Shown here: piece by piece, positions 9,923 through 16,927 of the stretch
Position numbering within the stretch: position 1 is the first letter of the stretch
Layout of the letters: every line of letters starts with the position of its first letter
Assembly (NCBI GenBank): GCA_020425835.1
Contig: JAGQRC010000013.1
Span: 1 to 16,927 of the forward strand
DNA length: 16,927 bases
From: Planctomycetota bacterium
GTDB taxonomy: Bacteria; Planctomycetota; UBA8108; UBA1146; JAJFFE01
Reading direction: 5' to 3'
Notes under the pieces: model-generated
Told to the model about the DNA's origin: nothing
Seen by the model: only the letters and a program-made list of their open reading frames with translations
Databases searched by the model: none
Made by a program: the position numbers and the translations under genes

Positions 9923-10873
9923 GTGAGTCGATCTCGTTTCCCTTCCGCAGCGTCGTACTCGGTCGTCGCCCCGTTCCTCCTCGTCGCCAGCCTCGCTGTT
10001 CTCGGCTGTACCGACGCGAACGGTCGAGCCGCAGCCGGGGCGACACCGCCCCTCGAGCGTGGCAAGTTCTACATCGAGTTGACGGAGAACCTCGAGGGAC
10101 GGGTTCCCGAGGACGAGATCGCCGAGTTCCTCATCACGAAGCAGCTCCTCTTGCACGGGTTCCATCGTGTCGACAAGAAAGAGGAAGCCCGCTTCGTCAT
10201 CACCGGCAGCCTCGAGTACACCTATCACAAGGAGCTGACCTTCGACTACGGAGGGACCAGCCAGCACCTGGAGCATCAATTCAAGGCGCTGGCCGAGCTC
10301 ACGCTGACCGATACCCAGGCGGCGGCCGATTCGGAGCTTCGGGACGAGTGGTTCGACTTCCCCGAGCCGGGGCTGATCAACGGGCGGACCGATCGCAAGG
10401 ATGCCCGGCGCGACATTCGGCGTTTGGCGGCCACGAAACTCTCGGAGCGCATCGTCAATGGCAAGATCCTGCAGAACAAGGCGTGTCGGGATCTCGAGTA
10501 CGCGCTCGGCGATCCATTCTCCGACCGCACCTTCAACGATGTGATCTCGTCCTACGTGAAGCTCGGTCGGCCCGCGGTCCCCTACCTGCTCATGTTGCTC
10601 CTCGACGATCGACCCGTCCGGCTCTCCGGAGAGTACCCCGGGTCGAAGAAGGAGGGCGCGGAGCCGGTCCTCTACTATCACATAGCGGACAAGGCCCTCG
10701 GCGAGATCCTGATGCGCGAGAGCGGCCTCGATCTCGAATCGACCGAGACCTATCTCAAGAGGGTGATCACGGGTTGGTATTGGGCCTGGGAAGACGCGCA
10801 GGGGATTCCGAAGGAATTCCGAACGCTTCCCGAGAAGCGCGCCGACAAGGTCCCCGCTCCGGTCGGCGGTTGA
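9923..10873 (+). CDS. Putative lipoprotein with a C-terminal HEAT-like segment
   Basis: Starting at GTG 9923, the 316-residue protein has a hydrophobic signal segment (12-28) and lipobox LAVLGC (Cys29). GGAGAGG about 9 bases upstream supports this start; longer in-frame starts would bury the signal peptide. Residues about 46-180 contain strands such as ARFVITGSLEYTYHKEL (89-105) and ALAELTLTDTQ (122-132), a pattern seen in outer-membrane auxiliary lipoproteins of LptE/CsgG-like type; this is only a resemblance. Residues 205-265 (YVKLGRPAVPYLLMLLLDDR, then ADKALGEIL) resemble a HEAT-like repeat. It is the first gene of a tight operon with the Nudix and oxidoreductase genes. No function is assigned. 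Confidence 0.85.
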   Translation: MSRSRFPSAASYSVVAPFLLVASLAVLGCTDANGRAAAGATPPLERGKFYIELTENLEGRVPEDEIAEFLITKQLLLHGFHRVDKKEEARFVITGSLEYTYHKELTFDYGGTSQHLEHQFKALAELTLTDTQAAADSELRDEWFDFPEPGLINGRTDRKDARRDIRRLAATKLSERIVNGKILQNKACRDLEYALGDPFSDRTFNDVISSYVKLGRPAVPYLLMLLLDDRPVRLSGEYPGSKKEGAEPVLYYHIADKALGEILMRESGLDLESTETYLKRVITGWYWAWEDAQGIPKEFRTLPEKRADKVPAPVGG

Positions 10874-10878
10874 ACGGC

Positions 10879-11637
10879 GTGGCGTCCGAACTCACCGAGA
10901 TCGAGGTCGTCGCGGACCGGACCGCCTCGAGTCGCTGCGACGACGGGTTCCTCCGCCTTCGTCGACTAACCCTTCGCAACCACTATCGAGACGGTTCGTC
11001 GTCGCGGGAGTACCCGTGTGATGTCGTCACCCGTCCCTCGGCCGACGCGGTGGCGATCGTGCTCTACCGCATCGAGACGTCCGGGTCGCCGCACCCGGTC
11101 GTCCACGTCGTTCTCAAGGAAGGGCCGCGCGCTCCGATCTACTTGCGCCGCGACAAGGACCTGGTGAGACCGGACCGCGCCGAATACCGCTCGATCGTCG
11201 AACTCGTCGCCGGGTTGCTCGAGCCCGGGGACGAGGGAACGGGCGGTCTCGAGAAGCGCGCCTCGCTCGAGTCTCACGAAGAGGCGGGCTACCGCGTCCC
11301 GGTCGATCGGATTCGGGCGATCGGTGACGGCTCTTTCGCCAGCCCCGGAATCTCCGACGAGAAGGTCTACTACTGTGTCGCGGACGTGACCGGGCTCGAG
11401 CGCGAAGAGGCGTGCGGCGACGGAAGCGTGATGGAGGAGGGGACCACCGCGGTCGTGCTCGAGCTCCGCGATGCCATCCGTCGGTGTCGACGGGGAGAGA
11501 TCCCGGACATGAAGACGGAGGTCGGTCTGCTGCGTCTCGCCGACGCCATCGGGTACCTGCCTCAGCTCGGCCGCTTCGCTTCGTCGCTCGGCTCGGAGTT
11601 GACCGCCGCGTTCGACGACCTCGGCGCAGGCGAATGA
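10879..11637 (+). CDS. Nudix hydrolase, ADP-ribose pyrophosphatase-like
   Basis: The 252-residue protein carries a Nudix box at about 112-138: GLLEPGD, a 4-residue longer insert than usual, then LESHEEAGY. The Arg and the hydrophobic residue of the consensus 'REU' are Leu130 and Ser132, but the metal-binding glutamates Glu131, Glu134 and Glu135 remain. The strand order before it (AVAIVLYR, VVHVVLKEGPR, SIVELVAGLLEPGDE) matches the ADP-ribose/sugar-nucleotide pyrophosphatase branch, which cleaves X-linked nucleoside diphosphates; the true substrate is unknown. GTG at 10879 is chosen; a TTG at 10870 that overlaps the upstream stop (TTGA) is equally possible. The next gene overlaps by four bases (ATGA), so the genes are probably translationally coupled. 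Confidence 0.85.
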   Translation: MASELTEIEVVADRTASSRCDDGFLRLRRLTLRNHYRDGSSSREYPCDVVTRPSADAVAIVLYRIETSGSPHPVVHVVLKEGPRAPIYLRRDKDLVRPDRAEYRSIVELVAGLLEPGDEGTGGLEKRASLESHEEAGYRVPVDRIRAIGDGSFASPGISDEKVYYCVADVTGLEREEACGDGSVMEEGTTAVVLELRDAIRRCRRGEIPDMKTEVGLLRLADAIGYLPQLGRFASSLGSELTAAFDDLGAGE

Positions 11638-12605
11638 CGCGCGCCCGCGTCGGGATCGTCGGGGCTCGACGTCGCAGGCAGGGTCTCGGTCCCTACATGG
11701 CTCGGTTCTTCGACCGTCAGGGCGCGGAGATAGTGGCCGTGCTCGGGACCTCCGCGGACTCGGCCCGCGCCGCCACCCGGGAACTCGCCGAAGCCGGCAT
11801 GAGCCCGAGGCCGTTCGCCGACCCGGAGACCTTCTTCCGCGATGGCGACCTCGAGGCCGTGGTCATCGCGTCTCCCCACGAAACGCATCTCGCCGTGCTC
11901 GAGCTCGCCGCCTCGCACGGAGTCGCCGCGTTCTGCGAGAAACCGTTCGTCTGGGGTGGACCCGACCCGATCGCGGACGCAGAGCGGGTCGTCGAGGAGT
12001 TCGCGCGTCGGGACTTGCTGCTGCTCGAGAACGTCCAGTGGTCCTACACGCTTCCGGCGTTCTGCGAGCTCCATCCCGGCGTGTGGGAGCCGGGACGATC
12101 GGTTCGGACCCTCGAGTTCCTGTTGGGGCCGGCCGCCCGCGATGTCGGTCGCATCACCGACTCTCTGTCGCACGTTCTCAGTGTGTTGCAGACGCTCGGT
12201 GGCGTTCCGGACGGCGCGCTCCAGGAGGTTCGCTTCGAGTCCTTGGACGCGGATCGACTCGTTCTCGGGTTCCGTTATCCCGGTCAGCGAGGCCCGATCG
12301 AGACGACGGTGACTTTGAAGCATGCCCCGCATCCACCGCGACCCGCCGGCTACGGCATCGATGGTCACTTCGCGCTTCGGAAGATCGAACCGACGAGCTA
12401 CGCGATCACGTTCGAGCGCGCGGATACCGGGCGATCCGTGCCGGTCGCCGATCCCATGGAAGCCCTGATCCACGACTTCCTGGCTGCTCTGCGGACGGGC
12501 GACGCTCCCCGTTGGGCGACCGTCACCGCTTCGCACATCGTGCCGCGGCTTCGCCATCTCGTCGAGCTTCGCGACGCGTACCTCGAGGCCTCACGGTCGG
12601 ATTGA
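11634..12605 (+). CDS. Gfo/Idh/MocA family oxidoreductase
   Basis: The 323-residue protein starts with a Rossmann strand (RVGIVGARRRRQGLGPY), where an Arg-rich stretch replaces part of the usual GxGxxG. It then has VVIASPHETHLAVLELA (76-92) and the family hallmark CEKPF (101-105), followed by the alpha/beta C-terminal domain. Members are NAD(P)-dependent dehydrogenases or isomerases acting on sugars, inositols and sugar nucleotides. The length is typical, if slightly short. The ATG overlaps the Nudix stop as ATGA, with the ribosome site inside the upstream gene. The surroundings (Nudix before, radical SAM after) would fit a sugar or nucleotide-sugar modification, but the substrate cannot be read from the sequence. 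Confidence 0.92.
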   Translation: MTRARVGIVGARRRRQGLGPYMARFFDRQGAEIVAVLGTSADSARAATRELAEAGMSPRPFADPETFFRDGDLEAVVIASPHETHLAVLELAASHGVAAFCEKPFVWGGPDPIADAERVVEEFARRDLLLLENVQWSYTLPAFCELHPGVWEPGRSVRTLEFLLGPAARDVGRITDSLSHVLSVLQTLGGVPDGALQEVRFESLDADRLVLGFRYPGQRGPIETTVTLKHAPHPPRPAGYGIDGHFALRKIEPTSYAITFERADTGRSVPVADPMEALIHDFLAALRTGDAPRWATVTASHIVPRLRHLVELRDAYLEASRSD

Positions 12606-12613
12606 GACCGCCC

Positions 12614-12638
12614 CGGGCTCGGACGGGCCGAGGGCCCG
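12614..12638 (+). terminator. GC-rich hairpin after the oxidoreductase gene
   Basis: CGGGCTCGG (12614-12622) pairs with CCGAG (12628-12632) and CCCG (12635-12638), leaving a GG bulge and a 5-base loop. It begins 9 bases after the stop codon. No T run follows, so intrinsic termination is uncertain. Confidence 0.35.
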
Positions 12639-12671
12639 CCGCCGACCCCCTCTCGGGCATCGCCGCCCGTC

Positions 12672-12700
12672 TTGCCCGATCCCGATCGACCGGGTAGGGT
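12672..12700 (+). promoter_or_regulatory. Predicted promoter of the radical SAM gene
   Basis: TTGCCC (12672-12677) and TAGGGT (12695-12700) are separated by 17 bases, and the spacer ends in a CCCG-N6-CGGG dyad abutting the -10. The leader to ATG 12901 would be about 195 bases and would contain the 16-bp repeats. Confidence 0.5.
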
Positions 12701-12791
12701 CGCGGCGCCCCGCGATAGCGGCTTCCCACTCCAGTCGCCGCGTTCACCGACGAATCCGCGGACCGAATCGTTGCGACCGGATCATGGCGTC

Positions 12792-12878
12792 ATCGCCAGA
12801 CCGTGTGATCGCCAGACCGTGTGATCGCCAGACCGTGTCATCGCCAGACCGTGTGATCGCCAGACCGTGTCATCGCCA
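12792..12878 (+). repeat. Five tandem copies of a 16-bp unit plus a partial sixth
   Basis: The unit is ATCGCCAGACCGTGTS, with copies starting at 12792, 12808, 12824, 12840 and 12856, then 7 matching bases to 12878. Only the last base varies (G, G, C, G, C). The array ends 22 bases before the chosen ATG. An ATG at 12784 just before it is in frame with the radical SAM gene. Confidence 0.95.
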
Positions 12879-12900
12879 ACCATGCCGAGACGAGAGCGCC

Positions 12901-14151
12901 ATGACCGCCCAGAGTGACACCGACAAGGAACTCGCCCCGATCCACGACTTCGGGAACAAGCTCCTTCAGCCCTCCCTGATCGACTCGCTCAAGGAGTACG
13001 TACGGTGGCAGGTGCAGATCCGGGCGAGTGAGGATCCGGAGCCGCTGTTCGCGGACGGCCCCGACCGTGGTCCGGTCTCGATCAATCTCGATCTCACCAC
13101 CGCGTGCAACTACGCCTGCGATCACTGCGTCGACATGGACATCCTCAACATGGGGATCAAGTATGAGTACGACCGGCTCGTCTCATCGCTGGAGCGCTTG
13201 TGCGACAAGGGACTCCGGAGCTGCATCCTGATCGGGGGCGGGGAGCCGACGGTGTTCCCGAAGTTCCCGGAGATCGTGGCACTCCTGAAAGGTCGAGGCG
13301 TCAAGGTCGCCGTCGTCTCGAACGGGAGCGGGATGCGGCGGATCGAGCCCGTGGCGCACCTGTTCGACGCCGACGATTGGGTGCGGCTCTCCCTCGACTC
13401 GGGAACCGATCCCACGTTCCAGGCCATGCACAAGCCGAAGAAGCCCATCTCGCTCGAGCAGATCTGCGCCGACGTGAAGGACGTGAAGTCCAAGTTCCCG
13501 GGACTCCGGATCGGGTTCTCCTTCATCGTGACCTGGAAGGGCGCCTTCACCAACGACACGAAGATCGTCGAGAACATCCACGAGATCGAGGCAGCCACCC
13601 AGCTCGCGAAGGACCACCTGTTCGACTACATCTCGGTCAAGCCGTTCCTCGTTCGTTCCCCGGACAACAATGCGGAGATCGTCGGTGTCGACGACAGCTG
13701 GACCGACTTCGAGGCGATCACCGCTCGGATCCGTGCCGCCGTCGAGCAGGCCAAGCGACACGAGACCGCGACCTTCAAGGTCGTCGAGAGCACCAACCTT
13801 CGGGTCCTCGAGAACCAGAGCTACGCCAACTACACCAAGCAGCCACGCCAATGCCACTTCACCTACTTCCGGCAAGTGCTCAGTCCACTCGGACTCTACA
13901 ACTGCCCGGTCTATCGGCACGTCGAACAGGCCAAGCTCGGGGGAAAGCACTCCTATGCGACGGAGGAGAGCGCCGCGGAGACTCGGGCGAATGTCGGACG
14001 ACTGATCCAGTCCTTCGACGCGTCGTGCGAGTGCAAGGAGGTGACCTGCCTCTACAACAGCGCGAACTGGATGGTCGAGGATCTGATCCAGAATCCCGAG
14101 AAGCTCGACCAGCTGGAGCCCGCCCCGGAACGCAACGACTTCTTTCTCTAG
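12901..14151 (+). CDS. Radical SAM protein with a C-terminal cysteine-rich (SPASM/Twitch-like) region
   Basis: The 416-residue protein has the radical SAM motif CNYACDHC (Cys69, Cys73, Cys76), which binds the 4Fe-4S cluster that cleaves S-adenosylmethionine, and the GGGEP motif (112-116) of the SAM site. C-terminal cysteines 318, 335, 376, 378 and 383 (CHF, YNCP, SCECKEVTC) suggest an auxiliary iron-sulfur cluster, as in SPASM/Twitch enzymes that modify peptides, proteins or sugars. I cannot name the product. No peptide substrate gene is evident nearby. The ATG at 12901 is preferred because the in-frame extension to 12784 would encode the tandem repeat; the ribosome site (ACGAGAG) is weak, so the longer form (455 residues) is not excluded. 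Upstream neighbours are an oxidoreductase and a Nudix hydrolase in the same direction. Confidence 0.92.
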   Translation: MTAQSDTDKELAPIHDFGNKLLQPSLIDSLKEYVRWQVQIRASEDPEPLFADGPDRGPVSINLDLTTACNYACDHCVDMDILNMGIKYEYDRLVSSLERLCDKGLRSCILIGGGEPTVFPKFPEIVALLKGRGVKVAVVSNGSGMRRIEPVAHLFDADDWVRLSLDSGTDPTFQAMHKPKKPISLEQICADVKDVKSKFPGLRIGFSFIVTWKGAFTNDTKIVENIHEIEAATQLAKDHLFDYISVKPFLVRSPDNNAEIVGVDDSWTDFEAITARIRAAVEQAKRHETATFKVVESTNLRVLENQSYANYTKQPRQCHFTYFRQVLSPLGLYNCPVYRHVEQAKLGGKHSYATEESAAETRANVGRLIQSFDASCECKEVTCLYNSANWMVEDLIQNPEKLDQLEPAPERNDFFL

Positions 14152-14197
14152 ATGGGATGAGAAGGCCAGTCTCCTTTGGGCCTCCGAGCCCGTCCTA

Positions 14198-14220
14198 GTG
14201 TGGTGTTTGAAAAATTCGCT
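14198..14220 (+). repeat. Left terminal inverted repeat of the IS630-family element
   Basis: It begins GTGTGGTGTTTGAAAA and matches the reverse complement of 15345-15367 at 21 of 23 positions. Confidence 0.93.
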
Positions 14221-14287
14221 ACATTAGTTTGAGGGTCTACGCGCGTGGCCTCGTCTCTCCTACCATGGAAAGGGGAGGCCAATGGTC

Positions 14288-15370
14288 ATGGGACGTCCTG
14301 CCACGACAATCACTCTTACCGACAACGAGCGCGAGGATCTCCGCGCACTCTCCCGTCGGTCCAAGACTTCTCAGGCACTCGCTCTGCGCGCCAGAATCGT
14401 CCTCCTCGCTGCACGCGGATTGCCCACCGAGGACATAGCCGAGCAGCTCCAGGTCGCGAGTCAAACCGTCAGCAAGTGGCGGAAGCGCTACGCCGAGCGA
14501 CGGCTCGATGGAATCTGCGATGCCCCGCGGTCCGGGCGCCCACGGAAGATCTCCGATCATGAGATCGAGCAGCTTGTTCGGACGACCTTGGAGAAGAAGC
14601 CCAAAGGAGCAACTCATTGGAGCTGCCGACTGCTCGCCGATGAACTGCGGATCCCCGTCAATCGAGTACACCGCGTCTGGAAGGCGTTCGGGCTTCAACC
14701 CCATCGCAGCGAGACCTTCACCATCTCTACGGATCCGTTCTTCGCCGAGAAGGTCATCGACATTGTTGGCCTCTATCTCGATCCACCCGCGAATGCCGTC
14801 GTTCTCTGTGTCGACGAGAAGTCTCAGATCCAGGCCCTCGACCGCACGCAGCCGCTTCTACCAATGCTCCCCGGCCAGACGGAGCGACGCACCCACACGT
14901 ACTCGCGGCACGGGACGACCTCTCTCTTCGCAGCTCTAGACGTCGCAACTGGCGAAGTCCTCGCACAATGTCACCGTCGGCACCGGAGCCAGGAGTTCCT
15001 GAAGTTCCTCCGGAAGATCGATCGCGAGGTTCCCAAGGAACTCGACGTCCACGTCGTCATGGACAACTACTGCACGCACAAGACCGCTGCGGTACGCAAC
15101 TGGTTCAACAGGCGACCTCGGTTTCATGCACACTACACCCCGACCTACTCGAGCTGGCTCAACCTGGTCGAGCGCTTCTTCTCACTCCTCACCGAACGCC
15201 AGATCCGACGAGGCGTCCACAGAACAACACGCTCGCTGGAACGAGCCATCGAAGAGTTCATCGCGACTCACAACGAGAACCCGAAGCCGATCCGCTGGAC
15301 AAAGACCGCGGAGGAGATCTTCCAAAGCCTCGGTCGACTTCTTCAGCGGACTTTTCAAACACCACACTAG
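14288..15370 (+). CDS. IS630-family DDE transposase
   Basis: The 360-residue protein begins [15 protein letters not shown], typical of the family. An N-terminal helix-turn-helix (about 46-66, [19 protein letters not shown]) and an Arg-rich linker with GRPRK (83-87) bind the ends. The DDE catalytic triad is Asp176 (VLCVDEKSQ), Asp259 ([10 protein letters not shown]) and Glu295 (WLNLVERFF), with the expected spacing. Two ATGs are in frame; 14288 is preferred because GGGGAGG (14272-14278) is 9 bases before it, against 3 bases for 14282. The last codons (FQTPH) are encoded by the right inverted repeat. The TAG stop consists of the duplicated TA and one flanking host base. Confidence 0.95.
   Translation: MGRPATTITLTDNEREDLRALSRRSKTSQALALRARIVLLAARGLPTEDIAEQLQVASQTVSKWRKRYAERRLDGICDAPRSGRPRKISDHEIEQLVRTTLEKKPKGATHWSCRLLADELRIPVNRVHRVWKAFGLQPHRSETFTISTDPFFAEKVIDIVGLYLDPPANAVVLCVDEKSQIQALDRTQPLLPMLPGQTERRTHTYSRHGTTSLFAALDVATGEVLAQCHRRHRSQEFLKFLRKIDREVPKELDVHVVMDNYCTHKTAAVRNWFNRRPRFHAHYTPTYSSWLNLVERFFSLLTERQIRRGVHRTTRSLERAIEEFIATHNENPKPIRWTKTAEEIFQSLGRLLQRTFQTPH
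15345..15367 (-). repeat. Right terminal inverted repeat of the IS630-family element
   Basis: Its outer 16 bp are the exact reverse complement of the left end. It also encodes the transposase C-terminus. Confidence 0.93.
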
Positions 15371-15583
15371 GGACTGGGTCGGGAGCGCCCCCGTTTCCCG
15401 GGCAGCTTCGATCATCGCCCGATGGCGATGGTGCGGAAACCTCGACCTCCCGAACGGCACGGCTCCGGTGTCGCACCCGGTCTCGAACGCATGTGACCCT
15501 AGTGGCCTCGAGTATCGAGGTCAATGTCGCCGAGACACGGCGCGAGCCGTTCGATGCCGCAGCGGGTGAACTCGACGATCCTC

Positions 15584-15623
15584 GGGGTCGGGCCCTGTGC
15601 GGCCCGAGCCCGACGGTTAGAAT
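15584..15623 (+). promoter_or_regulatory. Dyad overlapping a predicted promoter of the gene at 15789
   Basis: An 11-bp inverted repeat with one mismatch (15584-15594 and 15601-15611, 6-base loop) lies directly before TAGAAT (15618-15623). A -35 at 17 bases would be the weak CTGTGC in the loop. The leader would be about 160 bases. The rest of 15371-15788 holds no recognisable gene. Confidence 0.4.
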
Positions 15624-15788
15624 CCGCGCTCGGCTCTCCAAGATCACCAACTGGCGCTCGACCACGCACGAGCCGTCCGTCGGCGCACCTTCGATCTCCG
15701 TCGGCCGACCGGTCGTGCCGGCGCGTCCCCCGAATCGAAACCCCATGGCCGGTCGAACGTCGCGCTCACCGGCCGAGGATGGTGCAAC

Positions 15789-16927
15789 ATGCGATTCCAC
15801 CTCGCAGCGTCGATCGGTGCCGGCGTACTCCTCCTCGCCTTCCGACTCGGGGCCCAAGGCCCGGACGTCATCGTGGGAGATCTGCCATCGGCCGTGAGCT
15901 GGGGAAGCTCGGGACCGATCGTCGCCTACTCGGTCGGGACGACCTCGTGCAACCTCGGGGATGCGGTGCTCTCGTGGGAGGCGGACACGCCAGACCACCC
16001 GGTGATCGGGCAGCAGATGTATCGGCTGCGCGATGGACGGTTCGATCAGATCGGCGTCAGCTGGCTGAAACACGGGTTCTGTGCGCTGAGTCAGACGCTC
16101 TGCGGCCCCTGCCTCCCGACCGACTGCTCGACGCTCGGTATCGGTTGCTCGGACCCCTACACCGCGGAGCGCAACGGTCAGCAACCGACCCTGGGGCCGC
16201 GCTCGCAGGTGAACCCCCACACCGGCGTCTTTCCGTTCCCCTTCTCGGCACCCGGATACGACCCCGTGATCGGTCGGCGGCTCCAGGTCCCGATCGATGA
16301 TGTCGACCCCCAGCTGAACGTCGGAGCACTCTACTGGGTCGAAGGCCACTACGTGACGCAGGACGACGCCGCCGCCGGGAACCAGGACAACAACGTCTCC
16401 TACCGCTCGGTGACGGTGGGCTCCGACGTGGCGCTCTTTCCGATCGACGTCAACGGATCGACGGTGCAGCAGCTCCCGGCGATCTACGCGTGGCAGGCCG
16501 AGGTCCCCACCGTGGAGATCGACGCAGTGCGCGTCCCGTCCGAGGGGCTCCTGCTCCTTGCCCACGACGTCCGAGACAACGGCGACGGCACGTGGCACTA
16601 CGAGTACGCGCTCTACAACATGAACTCCGACATCTCCGCGCGCTCGTTCGACGTGCCGTTCACGCCGGGCGGCACGCTCACCAACGTGCAGTTCTTCCAC
16701 ACGCCGTACCACAGCGGTGAGCCCTACAGCACCGCCCCTTGGTCATCGTCCGTCGGCGCCTCCAGCGTCACCTGGTCGACCAACACGTTCGCCGTGGACC
16801 CCAACGCCAACGCGCTGCGTTGGAGTCGTATGTTCACGTTCCGATTCGACTCGGACTCACCGCCGGTCGCGGGCACGGGAACGGTCGGCATGTTCAAGAA
16901 CACCGCCACCGTCAACGTGCCGATCCT
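15789..16927 (+). CDS. Secreted protein of a planctomycete-type family, 3' end outside the window
   Basis: The frame is open from ATG 15789 to the window end (379 codons, no stop). GAGGA about 8 bases upstream supports the start. A signal peptide (FHLAASIGAGVLLLAFRLGA) probably ends after residue 22. The mature part opens PDVIVGDLPSAVSWGS, followed by TTSCNLGD, then SWLKHGFCALSQTLCGPC and IGCSDPYTAERNGQQ, a Cys-rich block. I recall very similar openings in exported planctomycete proteins of unknown function, where the start and the 'GCSDPY' block recur. The later part is rich in beta strands (for example GTWHYEYALYNMNSD). A dockerin-like or sorting tail could lie beyond the window. Confidence 0.88.
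   Translation, partial: MRFHLAASIGAGVLLLAFRLGAQGPDVIVGDLPSAVSWGSSGPIVAYSVGTTSCNLGDAVLSWEADTPDHPVIGQQMYRLRDGRFDQIGVSWLKHGFCALSQTLCGPCLPTDCSTLGIGCSDPYTAERNGQQPTLGPRSQVNPHTGVFPFPFSAPGYDPVIGRRLQVPIDDVDPQLNVGALYWVEGHYVTQDDAAAGNQDNNVSYRSVTVGSDVALFPIDVNGSTVQQLPAIYAWQAEVPTVEIDAVRVPSEGLLLLAHDVRDNGDGTWHYEYALYNMNSDISARSFDVPFTPGGTLTNVQFFHTPYHSGEPYSTAPWSSSVGASSVTWSTNTFAVDPNANALRWSRMFTFRFDSDSPPVAGTGTVGMFKNTATVNVPI

Larger units (their letters stand above)
14198..15367 (+). mobile_element. IS630-family insertion sequence, apparently complete (1170 bp)
   Basis: The ends are inverted repeats starting GTGTGGTGTTTGAAAA, identical for 16 bp and matching at 21 of the first 23. Both ends are flanked by TA (14196-14197 and 15368-15369), the target duplication typical of IS630/Tc1-mariner elements. 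The restored target reads CCTAGG, which contains the CTAG site reported as preferred by IS630. The single transposase frame is intact, so the insertion is probably recent and possibly still active. Base use is visibly less GC-rich than in the neighbouring genes. Confidence 0.93.
14178..15390 (+). terminator. Imperfect inverted repeat after the radical SAM gene, split by the insertion element
   Basis: With the element removed, 14178-14195 can pair with 15370-15390 around the TA target: 17 base pairs with five single-base bulges. The hairpin would begin 27 bases after the radical SAM stop. CCCGTTTCC follows, so the T tract is weak. A former terminator is one reading; chance complementarity in GC-rich DNA is the alternative. 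Confidence 0.3.

Noticed and set aside
9418..10878. Long open frame joined to the N-terminus of the Nudix gene
   Set aside because: It runs in another frame through the lipoprotein gene and is Arg-rich without family features; high GC leaves such frames open by chance.
12792..12878. CRISPR array
   Set aside because: The units are directly abutting with no spacers and are only 16 bp long.
15258..16712. 484-codon minus-strand frame
   Set aside because: It is antisense to the transposase end and the secreted protein, both of which show clear family features.

Overview
The window reads as chromosomal DNA of a GC-rich member of the Planctomycetota, or a close relative. Three things point there: an ECF-type sigma factor divergent from a TPR-tailed Ser/Thr kinase; a secreted beta-propeller ending in paired dockerin-like repeats with the LFSGG...DPTP...CP tail common in that phylum; and a secreted Cys-rich protein at the right edge that resembles a planctomycete protein type. 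This assignment comes from recognising families and was not tested by a search.

Layout. 1-3620: a regulatory module. On the minus strand, the sigma factor gene (554-1159) is followed by a truncated BNR/Asp-box propeller gene (1-476); the kinase-TPR gene (1326-3620) is divergent. 3621-4057: a broken remnant of a short dockerin-type exported protein on the minus strand. 4058-5725: a large lipoprotein of unknown role. 5897-7015 (minus): a secreted six-bladed YWTD-type propeller with two dockerin-like repeats. 7435-8352 (minus): a REP-associated-type HUH transposase. 8567-9442 (minus): dapF, the one clear housekeeping gene.

9923-14151 (plus): a lipoprotein, a Nudix hydrolase and a Gfo/Idh/MocA oxidoreductase form a tight, translationally coupled operon. 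A radical SAM protein with extra C-terminal cysteines follows from its own predicted promoter. 14198-15367: an apparently intact IS630-family element with near-perfect ends and a TA target duplication, inserted just behind the radical SAM gene at the centre of an inverted repeat. 15789-16927: the start of a secreted protein that runs off the window.

The most unusual signals are small-scale. Two unrelated genes (9923 and 12901) carry short tandem repeats (3 x 17 bp and 5 x 16 bp) in their leaders. Each array is preceded by an ATG that is in frame with the gene, although neither unit length is a multiple of three. Four predicted -10 boxes (TAGAAT or TAGGGT) each have a GC-rich dyad immediately or closely upstream. 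The transposase stop codon is completed by the duplicated target and one flanking host base. No tRNA, rRNA or CRISPR array was recognised.
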